The notes: a model not told the origin generated them from the letters alone. DNA of 42,993 bases from an uncultured Rhodospirillales bacterium (GCA_903928895.1 CAIYSR010000144.1:1-42993); one strand, 5' to 3'; positions 1-8,787 are shown, numbered from the stretch's first letter. Made by a program: numbers and translations.

Positions 1-9
1 GAAAGAGAC

Positions 10-62
10 TCATACCGGCCACCGTTGACCCATGCTTCATGGGTCAACGGTGGCCGGTATGA
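10..62. terminator. Perfect 25-bp inverted repeat, possible terminator
   Basis: Positions 10-34 are the exact reverse complement of 38-62, leaving a 3-nt loop (CTT). It begins 3 nt past the stop codon of the minus-strand Nudix gene, which suits a transcript-end hairpin. No clear T-run follows on either strand, so intrinsic termination is not proven. An mRNA-stabilising hairpin or a protein-binding palindrome is also possible. I saw no second copy in the window. Confidence 0.55.
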
Positions 63-64
63 CC

Positions 65-682
65 CTATTCGAACTCCCACGCGCGTTGGTACAGCACCGG
101 CACCTCGCTCTGCCCCCGCCGCTCCGCCTCGCTCATCGCCAACCACAGCTGCAGCCGGCCCAGCACCAGCCGCTGCGGCCCCGCCAGATCCATCGCCAGC
201 GCCTCCTCGATCCCCCACCAGCGCAAATCGTCGAGCTCGCCCGACCCCGCCAGCACGCCAGACACATGCGCCGCCTCCACCACCAGGAACCGCGCATCGA
301 ACCGCACCGGTGAGGGCGCCGGCGTCACCGCCCGGCACAAATAATCGAGCCCATGCAACGCCGGCGGCCCGCCCAGCGACAGCCCGGTCTCCTCCTCCAG
401 CTCCCGCGCCGCCGCCACCCCCAGCGCATGCGCCAGCTCCGGACTCGCCGCTTTTTCCAGCCGCCTCACCACGTCGCCGCGCAACGGCGACGCCACCGCC
501 GCCCCATGATCCGCCGGGTCCACCGCACCGCCGGGGAACACCAGCCGGTTCGGCATGAATTTGTGCTTCGCCCCCCGCATGCCCATCAGCACCTCCGGTC
601 CACCCCCGCGCAGCACCAGCAGGCTGGCAGCCGGACGCGGGATCACATCGGTCCCAGGGGGACGTGCAGTTGCATCGGTCAT
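65..682 (-). CDS. Nudix hydrolase (NUDT19-like)
   Basis: A 205-residue Nudix-fold pyrophosphohydrolase, expected to cleave a nucleoside diphosphate linked to another group; the substrate (CoA derivatives or NDP-sugars) cannot be told. The second half of the Nudix box, RELEEETGL, is intact. The preceding PGGAVD segment is separated from it by an insertion of about 35 residues, a layout known in NUDT19-like enzymes. I chose the ATG at 682 because GGAAGGAG lies just upstream; the frame stays open for 66 more codons but that extension is Ala/Gly/Arg-rich and unlike the family. The gene stands alone. The 214 bp to the divergent ycjX show no other gene. Confidence 0.88.
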   Translation of the reverse strand: MTDATARPPGTDVIPRPAASLLVLRGGGPEVLMGMRGAKHKFMPNRLVFPGGAVDPADHGAAVASPLRGDVVRRLEKAASPELAHALGVAAARELEEETGLSLGGPPALHGLDYLCRAVTPAPSPVRFDARFLVVEAAHVSGVLAGSGELDDLRWWGIEEALAMDLAGPQRLVLGRLQLWLAMSEAERRGQSEVPVLYQRAWEFE

Positions 683-896
683 CTCGGAACTCCTTCCCCC
701 CAGACTCGCCCCACCACACGCTCCTGGCAAGACCCGCCGGTTTGCCGATCCCTCCCCCGCAAGGCATGCTGCTCGTGCGTCCCAGCCCGGAGCCGCCGCA
801 CCCATGAGCCACCTGCACCCGAGGCCGCGCGCCGCCATCCCCCCCGTCGCAATCGCGGCGGACCCCGGCCGCCGCCGCATCGCACGGGCCTAGCCG

Positions 897-2243
897 ATGC
901 CGATCCTGCCCCGGCTGCGCGACGTCGATCCGCTCCGCACCACCGTGCGGATCGCCGTCTCCGGCCTCGCCCGCGCCGGCAAGACCAGCTTCCTGACCTC
1001 GGTCGCCACCAACCTGCTCGCCGGCAAACTCCTCGACCCGGCGCCCGACCTTATCTCCGAGGCCCCCGCCGGCGCCGCCACCCTGGCGCGCTTCGACGCC
1101 GCCGCCAATGCAAGCGCAATGGCGGCCGATCCCCCCGCCTGGCCCGCACGCACCAGCGACATCTCGCTGCTCGCCCTCGATCTGACCTTCCGCCGCGGCC
1201 GCCTGCGCCCGGATCGCCGCCTGCGCCTCGAATTCCTCGACTACCCCGGCGAATGGCTGCTCGACCTGCCGCTGCTCCATACCTCCTACGCCGACTGGTC
1301 CGAGCAGGTGATGACCCGCCTGGAACCGATCCCCGCGGCGCGCGACTTCCTTGACTTCGTCCAATCCATCGAGCGCGGCAAAGGCGCCGAGGAGGGTCTC
1401 GCCGCCGATGGCAGCCGCCGCTACCGCGCCTTGCTGCGCCATTTGTCCCAGGCCGAGCACCTCTCCATGCTGCAACCCGGCCGCTTCCTGATGCCGCCCC
1501 ACGGCACCGTCCTGCCCGATGGCGGCACCACCCCGCCCGCCAACGAGCCGCCCTACATGAAGTTCTTCCCGTTCGACCGCAGCGGCCCCTTCACCCGCCT
1601 GCTGGCCGAACGCTACGACGCCTATGTCCGCGCCGTCCGCGCCGAGCTGTCGCAACCCTCCTTCGCCCGCATCGACCGCATGGTCGTCCTCGCCGACGTC
1701 CTGGCCGCCCTTCACGCCGGGCAAACCGCCTTCCGCGATGTCCGCGCCGCCCTCGCCACGGTCGCGGAGTCGCTGCGCTGGCGCAACACGCCGGGGATCA
1801 TTCCTGAGCGGATCGCAAACCTGCTGCCGCTCGGCGGCATCCGCCGCGTCGCCTTCGTCGCCAGCAAGGCCGACCATGTCGGCGACGCCCAGCGCCACAA
1901 TCTCAAGGAACTCGTCAGCCGGATGACGCCGACCGGCGGCCAGGCCATCAGCCGCGCCTTCGCCGTCGCCGCGGTGCGCTGCACCGAGGACTGCACCATC
2001 CCTCTCGGCAACGGCAACGCCACCGTCATCGTCTCCGGTGTCCGCGGCCGGGTGAACCGGCAGATGCTCGGCTTCTTCCCCGGCCAGGTGAACCCGGGCC
2101 TCGCCGATGACCGGCCGTGGAACGAAACCTTCCTCGAGGTACCTCAATTCGAGCCCGTCCGCTTCGATGCCTCCGGCGGCAACGGCATCCCCAATATCGG
2201 CCTCAAGGAGCTCTTCGCCTTCCTGCTGGAGGACGTGCTGTGA
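897..2243 (+). CDS. ycjX: YcjX-family P-loop GTPase/ATPase
   Basis: A 448-residue protein of the YcjX family (formerly DUF463), predicted cytoplasmic P-loop NTPases often linked to phage-shock or envelope-stress functions in gammaproteobacteria. The Walker A motif GLARAGKTS sits near residues 22-30, and the family-typical LEFLDYPGEWLLDLP segment follows near residue 115. Length fits the family. The stop codon overlaps the start of the next gene by 4 bp, so the two are translationally coupled and probably work together. The biochemical role of the family is poorly known. Confidence 0.9.
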   Translation: MPILPRLRDVDPLRTTVRIAVSGLARAGKTSFLTSVATNLLAGKLLDPAPDLISEAPAGAATLARFDAAANASAMAADPPAWPARTSDISLLALDLTFRRGRLRPDRRLRLEFLDYPGEWLLDLPLLHTSYADWSEQVMTRLEPIPAARDFLDFVQSIERGKGAEEGLAADGSRRYRALLRHLSQAEHLSMLQPGRFLMPPHGTVLPDGGTTPPANEPPYMKFFPFDRSGPFTRLLAERYDAYVRAVRAELSQPSFARIDRMVVLADVLAALHAGQTAFRDVRAALATVAESLRWRNTPGIIPERIANLLPLGGIRRVAFVASKADHVGDAQRHNLKELVSRMTPTGGQAISRAFAVAAVRCTEDCTIPLGNGNATVIVSGVRGRVNRQMLGFFPGQVNPGLADDRPWNETFLEVPQFEPVRFDASGGNGIPNIGLKELFAFLLEDVL

Positions 2244-3160
2244 GCGAGACCCGTATCGGCCCCGCCATCGTCGTGCTCGAGACCGACGCCGCCCGCCTCG
2301 AAGCCACCGCCGAAACTCTGCCGGTTCCGGTGCTGCCGCCGCTCCACCCGTTCCGGCTGGCCGCGCTCGGCACCGCCATCCTGCTCGGCGGCCTCTTCCT
2401 CCTGCTCCTCGCCGGCCTGGTCATCGACCAGTTCGCCCGCGCGCCGCTGCTCGGTTGGGCCACAATCGCGGTGGCCGCCGCCGGCGTCGGACTGATCGCA
2501 GCGGCACTCTGGCGCGGCCTGCGCAGCCTGCGGCAACTCCGTCACGTCGACCGGCTCCGCGCCGACCTCGCCAACCCCGCAACCACCCGCGCCGCCGCCC
2601 TGTCCTGGCTCAAATCCATCGCCGCCAGCCCGCAGTCCGTCCGCGCAGTGGAAACTGCCGACTCCGCCGACGAGATCCGCCGCATCCTGCGCGCCGGCCC
2701 CCGCGCCACGATCGAGCTTCAGGTCACCGCGCTGGCCAAACGCGCCGCCTGGCAGGTCGCCGGCATGACCGCCGCCATGCCCTCGCCGGCGATCGAGATG
2801 CTCATCGTGCTCTGGCGCAGCTGGCAACTCGTCCTCGACATCGCCGCCCTGCACGGGCTGCGTCCGAGCGGACTCGGCGCCCTCATCCTGCTCCGCCGCA
2901 CCCTGCTCTCCGCCGCCAGCGTCGGCGTCGCCAACGCCGGCGTCACCTCGGCCGTCACCGGCATCCTGCAAGACCCGGACCTGCACCGGGTCGTCGGCAA
3001 CGGCCTCAGCCTGCTGTCCGGCGGCGTCCTCCCCGGGGACCTGCCGGCCTCCCTCATGGCCCGCCTCGCCGGCGACGCCGCCGCCGCATCCGTCGCCGCC
3101 CAACGCATGATCACCCTCGCCCGCGCCGCCGCCACCGCCTGCTCGCCAGTCGACGAATAG
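2240..3160 (+). CDS. ycjF: YcjF-family (TIGR01620/DUF697) membrane protein
   Basis: A 306-residue partner of YcjX. Two hydrophobic segments near residues 35-55 and 65-85 anchor it in the inner membrane. The C-terminal half carries the DUF697-like region (about residues 165-290), including WRSWQLVLDIAALHGLRPSG. I take the GTG at 2240, which overlaps the ycjX TGA as GTGA; the open frame upstream of it lies inside ycjX and is Arg-rich shadow sequence. Function is inferred from the conserved ycjX-ycjF pairing in proteobacteria. Confidence 0.85.
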   Translation: MSETRIGPAIVVLETDAARLEATAETLPVPVLPPLHPFRLAALGTAILLGGLFLLLLAGLVIDQFARAPLLGWATIAVAAAGVGLIAAALWRGLRSLRQLRHVDRLRADLANPATTRAAALSWLKSIAASPQSVRAVETADSADEIRRILRAGPRATIELQVTALAKRAAWQVAGMTAAMPSPAIEMLIVLWRSWQLVLDIAALHGLRPSGLGALILLRRTLLSAASVGVANAGVTSAVTGILQDPDLHRVVGNGLSLLSGGVLPGDLPASLMARLAGDAAAASVAAQRMITLARAAATACSPVDE

Positions 3161-3166
3161 GAGGGC

Positions 3167-3190
3167 AAGCGCTTCTTTTTTGAAAAAAGC
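3167..3190 (+). terminator. Terminator-like AAGCGCTT plus T-tract
   Basis: Seven bases after the ycjF stop come the 8-bp palindrome AAGCGCTT, a C, a run of T's and then G plus six A's. The block lies between convergent ycjF and modA and could end transcription in both directions. The words AGCGCTTCTTTTT recur after the lipase gene near 26332. The stem is short, so confidence is low. Confidence 0.35.
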
Positions 3191-3196
3191 CGCGCG

Positions 3197-3946
3197 CTAC
3201 CGAACCTTGAAGCCCCGTCGCACGAACACCGCGCGCGCGTCGGGCCCCATGATGAACGCCATGAAGGCCCGGGCCTCGGCGGTGTCCCCGGCCCTGGTCA
3301 CGGCGAAGGGGTACGCGATCGGCTCGTGGCTGTCCTCGGGGAACACACCGGCGATCACGACACCCGTGGAGACCGCGGCATCGGTCGCATAGACGATCCC
3401 GGCCGGCGCCTCCCCGCGCTCGACCAGGAGCAGGGCGGCGCGGACGTCCTCGGTGCTGGCCAGCCGCGGCTGCACCATGTCCCACAGCCCCAGCTTGCGC
3501 AGCGCCTGCTCAGCGTAGATCCCGACCGGCACATGCTTGGGATCACCGGTCGCAAGCCGACCGTTCGGCCCCAGCAGTCCGGCAATGTCGAGCGTGGCGT
3601 CCACCCTGACCTGCCGCCCACGGTCCGCCGGCACGATCAGGACGAGATCATTGCCGAGCAGCGACGTGCGCGTATCGGCCGCCAGCAGATTGCGCTGGGC
3701 GAGATAGTCGACCCATTTCTCGTCGGCCGAGGCGAACAGGTTGGCCGGCGCGCCCTGTTCCAGCTGGCGCGCCAATGTCGAGCTGGAACCGAACGACAGG
3801 CGTGGCGGCTGATGACCGGCCTTTACCCATAGCGCCGCGATGTCCTTCAGCGCATCGGTCAGGCTGGCGGCGGCAAACATCGTGAGATTTTGGGCGAGCG
3901 CCGGCAGCGGCGCGATCAACATGACCACAAGCAGCAGAATTCGCAT
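3197..3946 (-). CDS. modA: Molybdate-binding periplasmic protein ModA
   Basis: A 249-residue periplasmic binding protein for molybdate/tungstate ABC uptake. The signal peptide is about residues 1-19 (hydrophobic core then ALA|Q). The mature N-terminus has the family pattern FAAASLTDALKDI, then FGSSSTLARQLEQGAPANLFASAD and the C-terminal PEDSHEPIAYPFAV. Start ATG 3946 has GGAGAGG 5 nt upstream. No modB or modC is adjacent: downstream is convergent ycjF and upstream is a CheB-type gene. The permease and ATPase must therefore be elsewhere, or this is an extra, orphan receptor. Confidence 0.9.
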   Translation of the reverse strand: MRILLLVVMLIAPLPALAQNLTMFAAASLTDALKDIAALWVKAGHQPPRLSFGSSSTLARQLEQGAPANLFASADEKWVDYLAQRNLLAADTRTSLLGNDLVLIVPADRGRQVRVDATLDIAGLLGPNGRLATGDPKHVPVGIYAEQALRKLGLWDMVQPRLASTEDVRAALLLVERGEAPAGIVYATDAAVSTGVVIAGVFPEDSHEPIAYPFAVTRAGDTAEARAFMAFIMGPDARAVFVRRGFKVR

Positions 3947-4142
3947 GGAACCTCTCCTTCGTTCGTCACCCGCCACCGCCTGTCTTGCCGGAATGCCGGA
4001 CAGGCGACACCGCTCAGGGTAAGCGATATATCCCATTGAGCATAGCGTCCGACACAACGAAGGTCGAGGCCAGACCGTGATCGGCCTCGAAAGCCGTGGA
4101 GAGGGGCGAAGGCATCAAAGTTTCCCGATGGTGGGCAAGCAC

Positions 4143-4796
4143 CTAAGCCGGCGGACGCTCCCGCGCCTGTTCGCGGCCGGAACCTTGCTTGCTCTGCGGC
4201 TTGCGCTTCACCGCTGCCACGTCGCGCGCAATGGCCGAGATCTTGGCCGCAATCTGTTCGGGCGAGAGGATGAAATCGATGCAGCCACTCGCAATGGCTG
4301 ATCCCGGCATGTCGGGATGCGCGGCGGTCTCCGGCAGTTGCGCGATGGTGATACCGCCCACGTCGCGGATGCCGCACAGCGCATCCGCCCCATCGCCATC
4401 GTAGCCGGAGACGATGACCGCGATCAGTTGGCCGTGCCAATAGGTGGTGAGCGAGTGCAGGAAGACCGTGATCACATCCGGCCAACCGCGCGGCTTGGAC
4501 GTCGGGCGCAATTCGAACGCCCCGTCGCGCACATGGAGGTCGCGATTGGCCGGGATGATGAACACATGGTTCGGTTCGATGCGCAGGCCCTGGGTGATCA
4601 GTTCGACCGACATCTTCGTGCAGGAGGGAAGGATCTCGTGGAGTTGCGTTGCCACCGTGCGCAGATGATTGACGATGACGACAGCCGCGCCGGTGTCGCT
4701 CGGCAGGTGCTTGAGCAGGCGGACATAGGCATCCAGTCCTCCGGCCGAACCTCCAACGCAGATCACCGGGAAATCTGTTTTGCTGCCGATGTCCAT
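4143..4796 (-). CDS. Stand-alone CheB-type methylesterase domain
   Basis: A 217-residue protein consisting of only the CheB catalytic domain, which hydrolyses glutamyl methyl esters on chemoreceptors. The triad is visible: Ser17 in VGGSAGG, His44 in VNHL and Asp135 in GYDGDGA, where most CheBs have GMGxDGA. There is no receiver domain and no chemotaxis gene nearby. Orphan domains of this kind occur in proteobacteria, sometimes fused to CheR and PAS/kinase modules. The tail from about residue 195 is Lys/Arg/Gln-rich. modA lies 196 bp downstream on the same strand. Confidence 0.85.
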   Translation of the reverse strand: MDIGSKTDFPVICVGGSAGGLDAYVRLLKHLPSDTGAAVVIVNHLRTVATQLHEILPSCTKMSVELITQGLRIEPNHVFIIPANRDLHVRDGAFELRPTSKPRGWPDVITVFLHSLTTYWHGQLIAVIVSGYDGDGADALCGIRDVGGITIAQLPETAAHPDMPGSAIASGCIDFILSPEQIAAKISAIARDVAAVKRKPQSKQGSGREQARERPPA

Positions 4797-4999
4797 TCTT
4801 CCCGCACTCTCTGTTTCAACCGGGCCGGCGCCGGTGTCTAACGGCGGCGCTCAAACCCACGAGCCATCGCCGCTGCCGGCTTCGCCCCGCCTTGGCAGGG
4901 TCACGCTAGGGGCCGTTCGCTGTCGTCGGCCAGGGTCGGAAACTACGCAGTGCCGTGTCGCGCTAAGCAAACCCTCTCAGGTTTGCGCTCTTGCTGAAT

Positions 5000-5070
5000 G
5001 CTAAGCCGGCTTTCGCCTGCAAGATGTTTGCAAATGCATCCGTGGGCTGACCAGCGAAAGCCTGCTTAGC
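5000..5070 (-). terminator. 17-bp inverted repeat across the MFS stop codon
   Basis: Positions 5000-5016 and 5054-5070 are reverse complements with one mismatch (arms GCTAAGCCGGCTTTCGC and GCGAAAGCCTGCTTAGC), separated by 37 nt. The right arm covers the TAA of the MFS gene at 5066-5068. It could fold as the 3' end of the PKS-methyltransferase-MFS transcript. A smaller stem, GCAAACC/GGTTTGC, lies at 4967-4986. The rest of 4797-5065 shows no gene. Confidence 0.4.
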
Positions 5071-6634
5071 CAGGCGGTCCCACCGGCTGTGCCGGCGCGC
5101 GCCGGGCGAACGGCACGCAGATCAGCGCCGCGATCGTCAACGCCGCGATCAGCCCCCAGGCGTCGGCAATGGCCCGGGCCAGCGCGGCGGTCTCGATCAA
5201 CGGCTGCACCAGCGCCTGGGTGACCGGGTCGAGCGGGTCGGCGGCGGCGAACAGGTCGAGCGGGAGGCCGATGTCGCGCGCCGTTTCGGTGTCCCCGGCC
5301 AGCAGGCCGCGCGCAATCTCGGAACCATGCGTCGCCGAGCGGCTGTAGATGACCGTGTCGATCAGCGCGATGCCGATGGCGCCGCCGAGGTTGCGCATCA
5401 GGTTGAACAGCCCGCTCGCGTCGGGCACCCGGCGCGGTTCCAGGTTGCCGAGCGCCAGCCGGGTCGGCGGCAGCAGACAGAACATGATCGCAACGCCACG
5501 GATCACCTGCGGCCAGAACATGCCGGCGAAATCGGTCTGCGGCGTCTGCCAGGCGCTGAGTCCGAGACCGAGGGCGAACAGGGCGAACCCCGCCGCGGTC
5601 AACAGCCGCGCCCCAAGCCGCTGCTCCAGGATGACCGCGACCGGCGCCATCACCAGCTGCGCCGTGCCGGTGACCAGCATGATCGCGCCGATCTCGAGCG
5701 CGTTGTGGTGCCGCACGAAGGCGAGAAAGACCGGCATCAGATAGACCGACCCGAACAGCCCGATCCCCAGCACGAAGCTCAGCACGCAGCCGATCGCGAA
5801 GTTGCGGTGGGCGAAACTGCCGAGATCGACGATCGGGTGACGCGCCCCGCGGGTCCGGCCGACAAATCCGCCGAGGCTCGCCGCGCTGAGCGCCAGCAGC
5901 CCGATCACGAGCCCGGCGGTCCAGCCCCGCGCCGGTGCCTCCTTGAGGGCGATTTCCAAGGCGGCGAGCGCGGTGGCCATCATCACCAGGGACGCGAGGT
6001 CGAGCGTGCGGACCTCCTGCAACCGGAGCGCGGCCTTCGGCAGCAGCAGACTTGCCAGACCAGCGGACAGGAGACCGGGCAGGACATTGACGAGAAACAG
6101 CCAGTGCCATGAATAGGTCTCGGTGATCCAGCCGCCCACCACCGGCCCGACCGTCGGCGCCAGCACCGCCAGGACGCCGGCAAGCATGGTGGCCACACCC
6201 CGGCGCCGGACCGGGAAGAGCAGGAACACCGCCGAAAACACCGCCGGAATGAGGGTCCCGCCGGAAAAACCCTGCACCACCCGCCAGGCCACCAGGCCGG
6301 AGAAACTGCCGCTGGCCGCGCAGCCCAGCGAGGCCAGGGTGAACACCGCGATGGCCACGACAAACAGCCAGCGCATGCTCAGCATCCGCGTGAGCAGCCC
6401 GGTGAGGGGAATCGCGATCACCTCGGCGATGAGATAGGCGGTCTGCACCCAGCTCATCTGGTCCGCCGCGATGCCCAGCGCGCCCTGGATGGTCGGCAGC
6501 GATGTGGCGACGACCTGGATGTCGAGGATCGCCATGAACATGCCGGTGCACATGGCGGCGAAACCGACCCAGGTCCCCGCCGTCAGCGCTCGGGGCGCCG
6601 CCGGCTCAGACGCCGACGGCATGTTGTGCTGCAT
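5066..6634 (-). CDS. DHA2-family MFS drug/metabolite exporter
   Basis: About 522 residues with roughly 14 hydrophobic segments, as in the EmrB/QacA (DHA2) proton-driven exporters. The first helices carry the family signature LDIQVVATSLPTI and later WVQTAYLIAEVIAIPLTG. The start lies inside the upstream methyltransferase gene: ATG 6634 is given, ATG 6622 is equally possible, and neither has a strong ribosome site, which suggests translational coupling. As third gene of the type III PKS operon it most likely exports, or protects against, the polyketide product. That role is inference from position. Confidence 0.88.
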   Translation of the reverse strand: MQHNMPSASEPAAPRALTAGTWVGFAAMCTGMFMAILDIQVVATSLPTIQGALGIAADQMSWVQTAYLIAEVIAIPLTGLLTRMLSMRWLFVVAIAVFTLASLGCAASGSFSGLVAWRVVQGFSGGTLIPAVFSAVFLLFPVRRRGVATMLAGVLAVLAPTVGPVVGGWITETYSWHWLFLVNVLPGLLSAGLASLLLPKAALRLQEVRTLDLASLVMMATALAALEIALKEAPARGWTAGLVIGLLALSAASLGGFVGRTRGARHPIVDLGSFAHRNFAIGCVLSFVLGIGLFGSVYLMPVFLAFVRHHNALEIGAIMLVTGTAQLVMAPVAVILEQRLGARLLTAAGFALFALGLGLSAWQTPQTDFAGMFWPQVIRGVAIMFCLLPPTRLALGNLEPRRVPDASGLFNLMRNLGGAIGIALIDTVIYSRSATHGSEIARGLLAGDTETARDIGLPLDLFAAADPLDPVTQALVQPLIETAALARAIADAWGLIAALTIAALICVPFARRAPAQPVGPPG

Positions 6635-7112
6635 GCAGCGCGGCATTCTCCGCCCGGATCCGGATGAAGAGCACCGCCGCGTTGGCCGCCGAAAAGGCGA
6701 GCGCATACCATGGCAGGCCGAGACACAGCGGCAGCACGGCGATCTCCCCGACGACGACGAGATAATTGGGGTGGGTCGTGAAGCGATACGGTCCCGTCGT
6801 CACCAACGGCGCGCCGGGGAGCACGATGATGCGGGTCGTCCACCGCCGTCCCAGCGTCACCAGAACCCAGACCCGCAGCACCTGGAGGCCGAGAAAGATC
6901 GCCAGCCAGCCCGGATCGAACGCGCCGTTCCGCCCGAAGACCCAAAGCCCGGCCAGCCAGAGCGTGTGCAGCGCGACGATCAGCGGATAATGGCCTGCGG
7001 CGACCTCGTGCGCGCCACCGGCCAGCAGGGCCATCGTGTTGCGCCGCGCCAGCCACAGCTCGCCCAGCCGCTCGGCGGTGACGAACGCCAGCAGGGCCAC
7101 CGAAGGGATCAC
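6606..7112 (-). CDS. Isoprenylcysteine-methyltransferase-like (ICMT) integral membrane protein
   Basis: A 168-residue membrane methyltransferase-like protein with about five hydrophobic segments. The SAM-binding end is recognisable as GPYRFTTHPNYLVV followed by RIRAENAAL. The GTG at 7112 overlaps the PKS stop as GTGA. In known type III PKS operons (Streptomyces srsB, Bacillus bpsB) an ICMT-family enzyme O-methylates the alkylresorcinol or alkylpyrone made by the PKS. By the same logic this gene probably makes a methyl ether of the product. It is not expected to act on prenylated proteins. Confidence 0.85.
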   Translation of the reverse strand: MIPSVALLAFVTAERLGELWLARRNTMALLAGGAHEVAAGHYPLIVALHTLWLAGLWVFGRNGAFDPGWLAIFLGLQVLRVWVLVTLGRRWTTRIIVLPGAPLVTTGPYRFTTHPNYLVVVGEIAVLPLCLGLPWYALAFSAANAAVLFIRIRAENAALHAAQHAVGV

Positions 7113-8158
7113 GCCGCGCGCTGCAACGAGACGCAGCACGAGGTGAAACCCGGGCCCATGGCCGTCAGCAAGGTGCGCGCGGGCAGGCCGGCACCGATGA
7201 CGCGTTCGAGGACAAAGAGCGCGGTGGGCGCCGACATGTTGCCGTATTCCGCCAGGATGGCGCGCTCGTGGTCCAGCGTTCCGTGCTCCAGCGCAAAGGC
7301 GCGCTCCAGCGCGGTGACCACCTTCTTGCCACCGGGATGGAACGCAAGCCGGTCCACGTCGCCAAGCCAGAGCCCGGCGCGGCCCAGAATTTCCGAGACC
7401 GCCGGCGCCATATGCGCCTCGGCGAATGGCGGGATGGCGCGGTCGAAGATCACGCCGAAGCCCTCGGCATCGATCGACCAGCCCATGATGTCCAGCGTCT
7501 CCGGCCACATGTGCTGGCCGCTCATCTCGATCGATGCAATTCCCTCCGCGCCGGAGCGCAGCACGCAGGCAGCCGCGCCGTCGCCGAACAATGCGGTGGC
7601 CACGATGTTCGCCTTGGTGAGGGTGTCGAGCCGGAACGCCAGCGAACACAACTCGACCGTGACCAGCAAAACCACGCTGCCCGGCCGGGACTGGGCCAGC
7701 CGGGAGGCGATCGACAGCCCGCAGACCCCGCCGGCGCAGCCCAGGCCGAACACCGGCACGCGCTCGATATCGGCACGAAATCCGAGCCGCCCGGCCGCCC
7801 GCGCCTCGATGCTCGGGGTGGCGATCCCGGTCGAGGAAACCGTCACCACCGTGTCGACCTCGCTGGCCCGCAGCCCGGCGGCGTCGAGCGCCTTGGTCGC
7901 AACATCGACGAACAGGGCGACGGCGCCCTCATTGTAAGCCGCGCTGCGCTCCGGCCAGCCCAGCGGCTCGAAATACCATTCAAGCGGCCGGACCGCGTAG
8001 CGCTGGACGATCCCGGACGTCTCGAACACCCGCGCCAGCCGGTCAAAATCGCCGAAGCGGGCGCCGAACGCGCGGTGTGCGGCTGCCGCGACGTCGCGCT
8101 GGCCGATGCCGTGCGGCGGTACCGCGGTGGCCAGGGAAACCAATTTCACGGCATGCAA
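7109..8158 (-). CDS. Type III polyketide synthase (chalcone-synthase-like)
   Basis: A 349-residue homodimeric ketosynthase that extends an acyl-CoA starter with malonyl-CoA. The full triad is present: Cys141 (GLGCAGG), His274 (FHPGGKK) and Asn307 (EYGNMSAP). The C-terminal GPGFTS loop is also present. The product class cannot be read from sequence; long-chain alkylpyrones or alkylresorcinols are common for bacterial enzymes paired with an ICMT-like methyltransferase. ATG 8158 has GGAGAG upstream. It is the first gene of a three-gene overlapping operon, 155 bp after the 157-residue gene on the same strand. Confidence 0.92.
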   Translation of the reverse strand: MHAVKLVSLATAVPPHGIGQRDVAAAAHRAFGARFGDFDRLARVFETSGIVQRYAVRPLEWYFEPLGWPERSAAYNEGAVALFVDVATKALDAAGLRASEVDTVVTVSSTGIATPSIEARAAGRLGFRADIERVPVFGLGCAGGVCGLSIASRLAQSRPGSVVLLVTVELCSLAFRLDTLTKANIVATALFGDGAAACVLRSGAEGIASIEMSGQHMWPETLDIMGWSIDAEGFGVIFDRAIPPFAEAHMAPAVSEILGRAGLWLGDVDRLAFHPGGKKVVTALERAFALEHGTLDHERAILAEYGNMSAPTALFVLERVIGAGLPARTLLTAMGPGFTSCCVSLQRAA

Positions 8159-8313
8159 GATCTACTCTCCTACGGGCATCGAATCCCTGCGCGCAGGCGC
8201 TCCCGCCCGAGCAAGCGGCGAGACGACGCTATTCGGCACAACATCGCCCGCGGCAGCCTCGGAATCTACTCAGTCCGGCATCACGGCGCCAGCCGACGCC
8301 GCACAGCCGTCGA

Positions 8314-8787
8314 TCACGGATCGAGCTTCTGCAACTTCTCCTCCAGCTCCCGTTCGGCGGCCGAACCAGGAACCGGTTCGCCACGCAGCGGCGATGCCGC
8401 GGCGGCGTGGGCCGCGCGCAACCCGGCGGGCTGCTGCTCGGCGTGGAGCGCCGCGAGGGCCTTGGCAGCCGCGGCACGGTCCTCGCCCGGTGCAGCGGCC
8501 TTCGCCTTGGCCTCCAGGTCCTTCAGCACGATGCCATAGGCCTGATCGACCGGCGGCAGGGCGAGCGCATCCTTGGCGTCGAGCACCGCGCGTAGCCCGG
8601 TCGGCTCGCCGCCGGTCATGCCCTCCGAGGCAGCCATCGACAATTGGCGGGCGTCCTGTTCGAGCGCATCGAGCACATCGCTCTTCTGACGCTTCGACAG
8701 CACCGGATCGATCACCACCTCCTGCGGCGCGTCGAACGTCGCATGCGGCTTCGCGAGCTTCTCCTGCTTCGTCGCTTTCTCGTTCAT
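8314..8787 (-). CDS. Conserved hypothetical hydrophilic protein
   Basis: A 157-residue soluble protein with no signal peptide, rich in Ala, Glu and Lys. The core reads VLSKRQKSDVLDALEQDARQ and then SEGMTGGEP, a pattern I associate with small alphaproteobacterial proteins of unknown function. The C-terminal third is helical and charged (EREL EEKLQKLD). ATG 8787 has GAGGA about 11 nt upstream. It follows the 51-residue gene by 43 bp and probably shares its transcript. Neighbours (bd oxidase, OsmC, PRC proteins) suggest a stress role, which is inference. Confidence 0.7.
   Translation of the reverse strand: MNEKATKQEKLAKPHATFDAPQEVVIDPVLSKRQKSDVLDALEQDARQLSMAASEGMTGGEPTGLRAVLDAKDALALPPVDQAYGIVLKDLEAKAKAAAPGEDRAAAAKALAALHAEQQPAGLRAAHAAAASPLRGEPVPGSAAERELEEKLQKLDP

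Noticed and set aside
4020-4048. Possible ModE (Mo-box) operator upstream of modA
   Set aside because: CGCTAT and ATATCG are arranged as a loose inverted repeat, but the halves match the ModE consensus poorly, so I did not list it.
4780-5004. 74-codon plus-strand frame between CheB-like and MFS genes
   Set aside because: It overlaps the start of the CheB-type gene and a set of hairpins and has no recognisable product.
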